From Acidimicrobiales bacterium (GTDB lineage: Bacteria; Actinomycetota; Acidimicrobiia; Acidimicrobiales; Palsa-688): a stretch of 5,411 nucleotides of DNA. The position numbers and the translations under genes were made by a program. Within the stretch, counting starts at the first letter, position 1. Each line of letters starts with the position of its first letter. The stretch lies in contig JASHVH010000255.1 of assembly GCA_030039575.1 (NCBI GenBank), forward strand, positions 1 to 5,411, in the 5' to 3' direction. Below are positions 1 through 4,692 of this stretch, piece after piece. A model generated the notes under the pieces. That model did no database searches. It was not told the origin of the DNA and worked only from the letters and a program-made list of their open reading frames with translations.

Positions 1-396
1 CGGACCAGGGGGGTGGCGCGTGCTGAGGACGGCTCTGTCACCCACGGCGACACCTGCAGGTTGAACCCCCTCAGCTGCGTGTATGTAGCAGTTGTAGACG
101 TATGATAACAGGATTACAGCATGCGAGGATAACAGCACGCCCTAAGTGGTTGTCGGACGGCGGAGCGTGGCGCTCATGTCCTCGGGTGGCAGCTGCCGTC
201 CCAAAAGAGCCGCGGGCGGCTGGGACCGGCCGGAGCGAGCCGAGGTGGCCATCTGGGAGGCGCGTTCAGCCGGTGGAGGCAGCCAAGGAGTGCTCGCCGG
301 GCAGCAGCCGGCCACGGCGCCGCAAGGGCGGTCGGGACGAAAACGGGCGTTGAAGGTCGCAGCCAGGTCACCGGCGCGGTCCTGCGCCGGGAGATT
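1..396. other. Upstream region without a convincing gene
   Basis: No reading frame here looks like a known protein. Several short frames on both strands are open only because the DNA is GC-rich. The frame of the first operon gene stays open back to 146, but its translation is compositionally poor (Arg/Gly/Ser-rich), and a promoter sits just before the internal ATG, so I treat it as non-coding. The left end (1-102) is open in frame 1 until a TGA at 103-105 and could be the tail of a gene outside the window, but nothing in it is recognisable. Small elements seen are a 10-bp palindrome at 52-61 (ACCTGCAGGT) and an octamer repeat at 104-135. No tRNA or riboswitch signature was recognised. Confidence 0.5.
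104..135. repeat. Octamer direct repeats (GATAACAG-like)
   Basis: Three near-identical octamers lie in an exact 8-base register: GATAACAG (104-111), GATTACAG (112-119) and GATAACAG (128-135). The intervening octamer, 120-127, is degenerate. The stretch is AT-richer than its surroundings, and TATGAT at 101-106 abuts it as a possible -10 box, though no good -35 is correctly spaced. It could be a cluster of binding sites or a small decayed tandem repeat; the function is unknown. Confidence 0.45.
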
Positions 397-437
397 TGCC
401 ATTGACAATGGCAGTATCCGCCACTATCAATTAGTAA
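397..437 (+). promoter_or_regulatory. Promoter with palindromic operator over the -35 box
   Basis: TTGACA at 402-407 matches the sigma70-type -35 consensus exactly. It is followed by a 17-base spacer and TATCAA at 425-430 as the -10 (4 of 6 matches). A start 6-7 bases after the -10 would be at about 437, only about 3 bases before the ATG at 440, so the mRNA would be leaderless or nearly so. That agrees with the absence of any Shine-Dalgarno sequence. TGCCATTG-A-CAATGGCA (397-413) is a perfect inverted repeat with 8-base arms, centred on the -35 box, which is the classical position for a repressor operator. Promoter and operator are inferred from sequence only. Confidence 0.6.
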
Positions 438-439
438 TA

Positions 440-1165
440 ATGGCGACCAAGGAGCAAGAAACCATTCTGCGAATGGTGGCCGCGGGGACGGTCACAGTCG
501 AACAAGCGGCGGAGCTGCTCGATGCCCTGGGCCCGGCCCGCCAGCCGCCTCCTCGTCCCTCTCCGGACTTTGGGAGTTTGTTTGAAGAGGTCTTGTCGCG
601 GGCCCTAGGAGGCCGGTTCGGCGAAGGCTTCGTCGCCCCCGCCCCGCCCCGTCCGCCCCGTCCGCCGCGGCCACCGCGGGCCCCGCGCTCAGCCCGGCTT
701 CACCACGGCCCGAAACCCTTCTACGCCGGCACTGCCGGCCGGCCAGGTCTCACCTTCGAGGAATTGGTCGAGCTCAAGACAGAGGGCGTGCGGAAAGACT
801 ACGTAGACGAAATGAGCGACCTCTTCCCCGACATCGGGCTGGGCGAGCTGCTCGAGTGCCACGAGGGCGGCATAGAGCCCGGTTACGCCCGGGCCATGCT
901 GGGCATTTTCGGAGAGCTCGACATAGCCCAGCTGGTGGAGCTGAACGAGAGCGGGGTAGACCTCAGGTTTGCCGCCGCCCTACTCGCCGAGTTCCCCGAC
1001 CTCGAGCCCAATGACATCATCGAGGCGGCAGAGGAGGGCGTCGACATCGAGGACGTCGAGTTTTTCAGGACGAGACGGGCTCCCGAACGGCCGGACCGGC
1101 CGGGCGAAGGCAACGACCCCCCCGCCCCCGGCAATACCGGTGGCGAGGGCCCGACGCAGGAGTGA
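440..1165 (+). CDS. SHOCT-like domain protein with 28-residue C-terminal repeats
   Basis: A 241-residue protein with no signal peptide or membrane segment, so probably cytoplasmic. Residues 8-31 form a SHOCT-like helix pair (ILRMVAAGTVTVEQAAELLD) of the type found at the start of LiaX/DUF4097 proteins and the end of DUF2089 proteins. Residues 36-100 are a low-complexity linker with a PPR run (69-83). Residues 104-209 hold three complete 28-residue repeats (104-131, 132-159, 160-187) and a partial fourth (188-209), with an invariant Glu at repeat position 8 and Gly at 13. Similar repeats occur behind some DUF4097 domains, but no DUF4097 domain is present here. The tail is Pro/Gly-rich. I chose ATG 440 because a promoter lies just upstream; the frame is open to 146, but that extension looks non-coding. 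The stop overlaps the next gene's start. Its role is unknown; given the context, a protein-protein scaffold or a modulator of the downstream regulator is plausible. Confidence 0.75.
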   Translation: MATKEQETILRMVAAGTVTVEQAAELLDALGPARQPPPRPSPDFGSLFEEVLSRALGGRFGEGFVAPAPPRPPRPPRPPRAPRSARLHHGPKPFYAGTAGRPGLTFEELVELKTEGVRKDYVDEMSDLFPDIGLGELLECHEGGIEPGYARAMLGIFGELDIAQLVELNESGVDLRFAAALLAEFPDLEPNDIIEAAEEGVDIEDVEFFRTRRAPERPDRPGEGNDPPAPGNTGGEGPTQE

Positions 1166-1560
1166 ACCGCCTCCTAACCCGGGACCCCGCCAGCGGGGGC
1201 GAACTGGTCGTGACACGACTATGGTGCCCCGCCAGTGGGGTGACGATCGAGGGGGAGTTCGACCTTGGCTGGGTGGGGAAGCTCTCCCCTGACCAATTGG
1301 ACTTTGTGGGGCTGCTGCTCCGCGCCCGGAACAACCTCCAGCGCCTGGCGGCGGAACTCGGGGTGTCGTACAACACGGCGCGGTCTCGCCTGGACGAGGT
1401 CGTCGACGCCGTCAGCGGCCTCGTCGGAGCGGATGTGGCGGGACGCCAGGCCCCTCCAGAGCCCCCGGGCCCGCCTGCCGGTGACCGGCTTTGGGTGTTG
1501 GAAGCTCTGGCCGCGGGCGAGATGACGCACGAGGAAGCGCTCCGGAACCTGAGGCATTAG
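1162..1560 (+). CDS. DUF2089-family putative DNA-binding protein
   Basis: A 132-residue protein. Residues 13-85 follow the DUF2089 pattern: ELVVTRLWCP, then VTIEGEFDL, LSPDQLDFVGLLLRARNNL and a helix-turn-helix-like segment LAAELGVSYNTARSRLDEVV (about 62-81), suggesting DNA binding. Typical members carry a CxxC...CxxC zinc ribbon; here those positions read DPAS (8-11) and CPAS (22-25), so only one cysteine remains and zinc binding is unlikely. A Pro-rich linker (97-106) leads to a C-terminal SHOCT-like helix pair (112-131) resembling the N-terminus of the upstream protein. The GTG start overlaps the upstream stop (GTGA), implying translational coupling; no ATG precedes it in this frame. It is a plausible autoregulator acting on the palindrome at 397-413, but that is inference. 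Family call is fairly sure; function is not established. Confidence 0.8.
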   Translation: MNRLLTRDPASGGELVVTRLWCPASGVTIEGEFDLGWVGKLSPDQLDFVGLLLRARNNLQRLAAELGVSYNTARSRLDEVVDAVSGLVGADVAGRQAPPEPPGPPAGDRLWVLEALAAGEMTHEEALRNLRH

Positions 1561-1584
1561 GCCGGTCCTTTCGACCCGTCTTCT

Positions 1585-1602
1585 CGGCGCTCAGTACCGC
1601 CG
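1585..1602 (+). terminator. Weak hairpin after the DUF2089 gene
   Basis: CGGCG (1585-1589) can pair with CGCCG (1598-1602) across an 8-base loop, 24 bases after the stop codon. There is no T-run after it, so intrinsic termination is doubtful. Confidence 0.2.
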
Positions 1603-1694
1603 GGCGTTGATAAATGGGACAAAATGACCCCTGCAGGCTATTTCGTCGATGTGGCATATGCTGTAAAACGCCCGAACGTCATTGGTGACTTTCC

Positions 1695-1743
1695 GCGGTG
1701 CCTTGACCGCGTTGGGCGGGGGTGATCGGCGGTCCCTTGACGG
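1695..1743 (+). repeat. 15-base direct repeat upstream of the DUF3303 gene
   Basis: GCGGTGCCTTGACCG (1695-1709) and GCGGTCCCTTGACGG (1729-1743) match at 13 of 15 positions and start 34 bases apart, about three helical turns. Each contains TTGAC, like a -35 box, but no matching -10 was found for either. They may be paired regulator sites ahead of the gene at 1793, or chance similarity in GC-rich DNA. Confidence 0.4.
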
Positions 1744-1782
1744 TCACCGGGTCAGGTGGGAGTGTCCGATCATCGATATCAA

Positions 1783-1787
1783 AGGAG
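1783..1787 (+). promoter_or_regulatory. Shine-Dalgarno of the DUF3303 gene
   Basis: AGGAG, in the purine-rich context AAAGGAGAGAAA, ends five bases before the ATG at 1793. It is the clearest ribosome-binding site in the window and decides the start against the in-frame upstream TTG (1682), which has none. Confidence 0.85.
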
Positions 1788-1792
1788 AGAAA

Positions 1793-2104
1793 ATGAAGCT
1801 TGTACTGGTCTATGAGGACCGCGCCGGTGGGAGCGTGACGGACAACCTGGAGGCGGCGGAGTCAGCCCAGAAGTTGCTGTCTAAGTGGGCGCCCAGCCCG
1901 ACCGCCACGATCCTCCAGTGGGTCCAGCGTTGTGACGGCCACGGTGGGTTCGCCGTGCTCGAGACCGACGACATGGCAGCGCTCTACAAGGACCTCGCCC
2001 TTTGGTCGTCGTGGCTGGAGTTCCAGGTCCACCCGGTCCTCGACATCGGGGACTCCACCCCGTTGCTCAATGAGGCCTTGGCCACCGCTCGTTCCGTCAT
2101 CTGA
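1793..2104 (+). CDS. DUF3303-family small protein
   Basis: A 103-residue soluble protein that I recognise as DUF3303-like from its pattern. It has an N-terminal beta strand (MKLVLVYEDRAGGSVTDN), a helix with the motif AQKLLSKWAPS (about residues 25-35), then the conserved GHGGFAVLETDD (about 49-60), and finally a helix and strand ending in FQVHPVLDIGDSTPLL. The layout is that of a small alpha/beta, ferredoxin-like (dimeric alpha-beta barrel) fold. Length and ends match the family's usual size of about 90-105 residues. No catalytic residues are known for the family and the biological role is unestablished. The start is fixed by a strong Shine-Dalgarno. It appears monocistronic, with a spacer of more than 200 bases before it, and converges on the minus-strand repair operon. 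Confidence 0.8.
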   Translation: MKLVLVYEDRAGGSVTDNLEAAESAQKLLSKWAPSPTATILQWVQRCDGHGGFAVLETDDMAALYKDLALWSSWLEFQVHPVLDIGDSTPLLNEALATARSVI

Positions 2105-2134
2105 GGCGGGTACCGCCGCCCTTGGCGGAGTTTT
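2105..2134 (+). terminator. Overlapping GC hairpins after the DUF3303 gene
   Basis: Two hairpins share the segment around 2116: GGCGG-GTA-CCGCC (2105-2117), immediately after the stop codon, and CCGCC-CTT-GGCGG (2116-2128), followed by AGTTTT (2129-2134). The second has the shape of a short intrinsic terminator for the plus-strand gene. The stem is only 5 bp and the T-run four bases, so strength is uncertain. Confidence 0.45.
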
Positions 2135-2155
2135 CCCCGGGGGTAGTCGGTTGGC

Positions 2156-2179
2156 AAAAAGTTCGGGCCCATCCGGGCC
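2156..2179 (-). terminator. Terminator of the minus-strand polymerase operon
   Basis: Read on the minus strand, 2179 to 2156 gives GGCCC-GGAT-GGGCC, then CGAAC and TTTTT: a GC stem of 5 bp with a T-run five bases later, starting 25 bases after the stop of the last gene. A further inverted repeat just before it (GGGCC 2175-2179 with GGCCC 2191-2195, around GGCGCGCC) offers an alternative pairing. Confidence 0.45.
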
Positions 2180-2204
2180 AAGGCGCGCCAGGCCCGTCCC
2201 CGGT

Positions 2205-2834
2205 TTAGGCGGAAGGGCCGGGGCGGTCCCTGACAGACCAGATCCAGAGGTCGAGGATCCGCACCTCCGTTAGGTGGTAATTGCGCCTCGCCAACTCCTG
2301 CCGGACCGCTCGGACCGCCGCACGATTGCCGTCCAGGTCGTGTTTGTAACCGCGTACGAAGCCCAACGCACGCTCTCCGAACGGGACTTTGTCCCCCAGG
2401 TCGTCATCCTCGAGGTACTTTTGCACGACGCTGTCGAGCATGGGGACCAGTGCCGGGCGCTTTCGGTACAGCGCCTTCGTCGTCTTCGACAACCCGACCC
2501 CCCGGATACCTGCGAACGCGTCGAACAGCTGCCTCATCGGCAGCCACGGGACAGAGTTTGCCGCTCGGGCCAACGAAGCATCGGGAGCGATCACCTCGAG
2601 GGCTCGCTCGATGGACCGGCGCCGCTCCAGGACCGCCGTCCTTTCCGGCGCCGAGATGCGGGCGCCACCCCGGTTCGCCAGCCTGAGGTCTTCTTCGCCG
2701 AAGGAAGCCACCGGCGACGGGTACCCGGCGTCGATATTCCCGTGGGCATCCAGGAAACCGAGTACTACCCCCAACGGGTCGTTGACCCGGGCCCCCTTTC
2801 GGAGGACTGCCGGTGGCACCGAGCCCGTGGTCAT
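2205..2834 (-). CDS. DUF6308-like protein with helix-hairpin-helix-like motif
   Basis: A 209-residue soluble protein. The centre resembles DUF6308 proteins of Actinobacteria: EEDLRLANRGGARIS (47-61), then FDAFAGIRGVGLSKTTK (104-120) followed by ALYRKRPALVPMLDSVV (121-137). The GIRGVGLSKTTK stretch has the glycine spacing of a helix-hairpin-helix, a non-specific DNA-backbone binding element. The C-terminal helices end in VRILDLWIWSVRD. No nuclease or glycosylase active site can be identified. I chose ATG 2834 because GAGGGTGAG lies six bases upstream; a GTG at 2876 in the same frame would overlap the polymerase gene by 20 bases but lacks a Shine-Dalgarno. The gene follows the LigD-type polymerase by 22 bases, so it is probably co-transcribed and may work on DNA ends or breaks; that role is inference. 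Confidence 0.65.
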   Translation of the reverse strand: MTTGSVPPAVLRKGARVNDPLGVVLGFLDAHGNIDAGYPSPVASFGEEDLRLANRGGARISAPERTAVLERRRSIERALEVIAPDASLARAANSVPWLPMRQLFDAFAGIRGVGLSKTTKALYRKRPALVPMLDSVVQKYLEDDDLGDKVPFGERALGFVRGYKHDLDGNRAAVRAVRQELARRNYHLTEVRILDLWIWSVRDRPGPSA

Positions 2835-2840
2835 TGTGCG

Positions 2841-2849
2841 CTCACCCTC
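2841..2849 (-). promoter_or_regulatory. Shine-Dalgarno of the DUF6308-like gene
   Basis: On the minus strand GAGGGTGAG ends six bases before the ATG at 2834. It supports that start over the upstream GTG at 2876, giving a 22-base intergenic gap rather than an overlap. Confidence 0.65.
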
Positions 2850-2856
2850 ACGTCTT

Positions 2857-3810
2857 TTACTCGGGGTGTTGCTCACCGTTACGGTCGTCGCGCTCGGCCC
2901 ATTCGAGCAACTCGTCGATGCAAAAGATGGCCTCGTCGATACCGCGGTCTATGTCGCCCAACTCGGCAAAACGGAGGGGCACCGTGAAAATGGTGCAATC
3001 TTCTGGGACAACCGTGCGCACCTCGTCCCAAGTAATCGGGGTGGACACAGTTGCCTGGGTCACCCCTCGCACAGAGTACGCGCTGGCGATCGTATGGTCG
3101 CGGCTGTTCTGGTTGTAGTCAACGAAAACCTTGTCGACCTCACGGTCCTTGCGCCACCACGTCGTCGTGGCTTCGGCAGGGTCCCGCCGTTCGACCTCCC
3201 GTGCAAAAGCCAGCGCCGCTCGTCTCACGTCACTGAAACCCCACCTCGGCGCTATTCGGACATAGATGTGCAGGCCCGAACCTCCCGAGGTTTTCGGCCA
3301 CCCTTGCGCCCCCAGTTCTGCCAGCACCTCGTGGGCGACTTCGGCGACCCTGCGTACGGCGTCGAAACCGGATTGGGGCATGGGGTCGAGATCGATCCGC
3401 CACTCATCGGGCCGCTCGACATCCCCGCGCCTCGAGTTCCAGGGATGGAACTCGACGGTCGACATCTGGACGGCCCAGATCACACTGGCCAACTCCGTGA
3501 CACACAGCTCGTCGGCGTGCCGCCCGGAAGGGAAGTCCACCCGTACCGTCTCCACCCAGCTCGGTGCCCCGCTCGGGAGCCGTTTCTGGTGGACCTTCTC
3601 CCCTTCGATGCCTTCGGGGAACCGGTGCAACATACACGGCCGTTCTCTTAGGGCCCGGACTATGCCCTCTCCGACGCTCAAGTAATAGTTGGCCAGGTCC
3701 AGTTTTGTGACCCCAAGGGCGGGGAAATAGATGCGGTCGGGGCTGGAGATCCGGATGCTCCGGCCGTCGACGAAAAGTTCGGCCGGCGGACCGCCCTCAG
3801 CCTTAGGCAC
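2857..3810 (-). CDS. Stand-alone LigD-type primase-polymerase (PolDom)
   Basis: A 317-residue archaeo-eukaryotic primase-superfamily polymerase of the LigD PolDom type. In bacterial non-homologous end joining such enzymes fill gaps and extend broken ends, often with ribonucleotides, with Ku and ligase. Residues 20-58 match the family N-terminus (ISSPDRIYFP, GVTKLDLANYYL); HRFPEGIEGEKVHQKRLP (62-79) and VQMSTVEFHPWNSR (114-127) are further hallmarks. Catalytic motif I is RIDLDP with Asp140 and Asp142; motif II is SGGSGLHIY (175-183); motif III is FVDYNQN with Asp231. All three metal-binding acids are present, so it should be active. Length equals a complete PolDom without nuclease or ligase domains. 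The GTG start is the only one after an in-frame stop upstream; GGAGGGG at 3823-3829 is a somewhat distant Shine-Dalgarno. It is followed by the DUF6308-like gene. No Ku or ligase gene lies in the window. Confidence 0.9.
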   Translation of the reverse strand: MPKAEGGPPAELFVDGRSIRISSPDRIYFPALGVTKLDLANYYLSVGEGIVRALRERPCMLHRFPEGIEGEKVHQKRLPSGAPSWVETVRVDFPSGRHADELCVTELASVIWAVQMSTVEFHPWNSRRGDVERPDEWRIDLDPMPQSGFDAVRRVAEVAHEVLAELGAQGWPKTSGGSGLHIYVRIAPRWGFSDVRRAALAFAREVERRDPAEATTTWWRKDREVDKVFVDYNQNSRDHTIASAYSVRGVTQATVSTPITWDEVRTVVPEDCTIFTVPLRFAELGDIDRGIDEAIFCIDELLEWAERDDRNGEQHPE

Positions 3811-3871
3811 GGTCCGCGACCGCCCCTCCGCACATCAAGCAGACCCTGGCTTTTCGGCTCATTCGGGGTAC

Positions 3872-3891
3872 CCGCCTCACGTTACAGGCGG
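3872..3891. promoter_or_regulatory. Inverted repeat in the divergent spacer
   Basis: CCGCCT (3872-3877) and AGGCGG (3886-3891) form a perfect 6-bp inverted repeat around CACGTTAC. It lies 62 bases upstream of the polymerase GTG on the minus strand. It may be an operator or a transcript hairpin; nothing further supports either. Confidence 0.3.
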
Positions 3892-4139
3892 CGGGGCCGG
3901 CCACGGTCGCCTTAGGTCGCGTCCACGGCGGCCACGGCCCGGGACTTGACGTACGCGCGCGGCTGGCGCAGCCATGTGGCCGCGACTTCCCGACCCGACG
4001 GTCGTCCCGGGCAGTGGCGTCGCGTGCCCTCCCAACGCAGGTGCTGGCCGCGACTTGAACGACGACAACCGGAGGTTCGGAGCGGCCGGCCATCCGCGCC
4101 AGGCGAATCCACGTACCAGACTGACGTCTCAACTAATTT

Positions 4140-4156
4140 CGCGGCCAGTGGCCGTG
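4140..4156 (+). promoter_or_regulatory. Hairpin just upstream of the MgtC-like start
   Basis: CGCGGCC-AGT-GGCCGTG folds into a 7-bp stem (one G-U pair) with a 3-base loop. It ends 12 bases before ATG 4169 and 4 bases before the weak AGG (4161-4163). It could affect translation initiation. It would lie inside the coding region if GTG 4148 or 4154 were the true start. Confidence 0.3.
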
Positions 4157-4168
4157 TTGCAGGTCGAC

Positions 4169-4666
4169 ATGTTGGCGAACGTCGCCGTTGGGTTCGGGCT
4201 CAGCTACGCTCTCGGGTTCGAACGCCAATTACGGGGGTCTGTTGCGGGCGACCGGACCTTCGCTCTCGTCGGCATCTCAGCCGCCGCGATCACCGTAGTG
4301 GCGCATACGACTTCACCTCAGGCGATCGCCGGGATCGTCACGGGGATAGGGTTTATCGGCGGCGGTGTTGTCTTCAAGCTGAGGACCGGTTCGGTGCACG
4401 GGGTGACCACGGCCGCGACCATTCTGGCTGCCGCCGCCATCGGGATCGTGGCTGGTTTTGGGTACTTTCTCGTCGCGCTCATCATGACCGCCGCCATACT
4501 TTTGCTGCTGGAAATCCCGTCGATCCCGTTTCTCAAGTGGGTTGACGCTCGAACCTATATGGGCCATGTTCGCCGCGACCCGGACCTGACGGTGCCCGAT
4601 CCTTCCTTGGAAGCAGACTCGCCCGGTCCCGGCCCGCCTCGCGAGGACACCAAGGCTCGACCATAG
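4169..4666 (+). CDS. MgtC/SapB-family membrane protein
   Basis: A 165-residue integral membrane protein. The MgtC core is clear: GFERQLRGSVAGDRTFALVG (residues 16-35) corresponds to the family's GLERE...G..AG.RT..LV signature, and AGIVTGIGFIGGGVVFK (54-70) followed by GSVHGVTTAATILAAAAIGIVAGFG (74-98) to its second conserved block. About five hydrophobic segments are seen (roughly 3-16, 31-46, 52-69, 82-97, 99-116), then a hydrophilic Pro/Asp-rich tail from 125. The ACT-like C-terminal domain of longer MgtC proteins is absent, as in many short members. MgtC proteins have been linked to magnesium limitation and acid or intracellular growth, and to F-type ATPase modulation in some pathogens; the role here is unknown. 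Start is uncertain: ATG 4169 has only a weak AGG five bases before it, and GTG 4148 or 4154 would add 7 or 5 residues. Confidence 0.85.
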   Translation: MLANVAVGFGLSYALGFERQLRGSVAGDRTFALVGISAAAITVVAHTTSPQAIAGIVTGIGFIGGGVVFKLRTGSVHGVTTAATILAAAAIGIVAGFGYFLVALIMTAAILLLLEIPSIPFLKWVDARTYMGHVRRDPDLTVPDPSLEADSPGPGPPREDTKARP

Positions 4667-4692
4667 GCAGCCGAGTGGTACCTACGGTCGGG
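4667..4692. other. Convergent gap between MgtC-like and MDMPI-family genes
   Basis: Only 26 bases separate the two stop codons. An imperfect inverted repeat (CCATAGG at 4661-4667 with CCTACGG at 4681-4687, 6 of 7 pairs, loop 13) spans the gap and could serve transcripts from both sides, but it lacks a T-run. Confidence 0.25.

Larger units (their letters stand above)
1561..1792. other. Spacer upstream of the DUF3303 gene
   Basis: A 232-base gap with no recognisable gene. AT-richer patches occur at 1607-1626 and 1652-1670 (including the 8-bp palindrome GCATATGC at 1654-1661), where the promoter of the next gene may lie; no -35/-10 pair is convincing. Downstream are a hairpin CGCGGT/ACCGCG (1694-1699/1706-1711), an alternative pairing GGTGA/TCACC (1721-1725/1744-1748) and a 15-base direct repeat. 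These could make a structured leader, but no known riboswitch class was recognised. Confidence 0.4.
3811..4168. other. Divergent spacer between polymerase and MgtC-like genes
   Basis: About 360 bases with no convincing full-length gene. The MgtC frame is open back to 3974 but the extension (Pro/Arg/Gly-rich, no membrane character) is not typical of the family, and a minus-strand frame at 3803-4132 looks like a shadow except for its last 19 codons. Promoters for both flanking genes should be here, but no good -35/-10 pair was found on either strand. Small elements are listed separately; GGGTACCC at 3866-3873 is an additional 8-bp palindrome. Confidence 0.45.

Noticed and set aside
1..75. Possible tRNA T-arm in GCAGGTTGAACCCCCTC
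   Set aside because: The flanking bases do not form a 5-bp T stem and no acceptor or anticodon arm could be placed.
146..439. In-frame N-terminal extension of 98 residues for the first operon gene
   Set aside because: Composition is Arg/Gly/Ser-rich with no recognisable domain, the SHOCT-like motif normally sits at the N-terminus, and a -35/-10 promoter lies inside this stretch directly before ATG 440.
1682..1792. TTG start extending the DUF3303 protein by 37 residues
   Set aside because: The extension is not part of the family and the strong Shine-Dalgarno at 1783-1787 points to ATG 1793.
2835..2876. GTG 2876 as start of the DUF6308-like protein
   Set aside because: No Shine-Dalgarno precedes it, whereas ATG 2834 has GAGGGTGAG six bases upstream.
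2274..2987. Plus-strand frame of 237 residues opposite the DUF6308-like gene
   Set aside because: It is antisense to a gene with a clear family pattern and a good ribosome-binding site; the translation is low-complexity and Arg-rich.
2389..3651. Plus-strand frame of 420 residues opposite the polymerase operon
   Set aside because: It spans two well-supported minus-strand genes antisense, and its translation is Arg/Pro/Ser-rich and resembles no family; it is a GC-driven shadow.
3863..4132. Minus-strand frame continuing upstream from the CxxC mini-ORF (109 residues in all)
   Set aside because: The upstream part is Arg/Ser/Pro-rich without family resemblance and overlaps other open frames; only the last 19 codons are worth noting.
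3974..4168. 65-residue N-terminal extension of the MgtC-like protein
   Set aside because: The family begins close to the first membrane segment; the extension is hydrophilic and Pro/Arg-rich, with no ribosome-binding site at its start.
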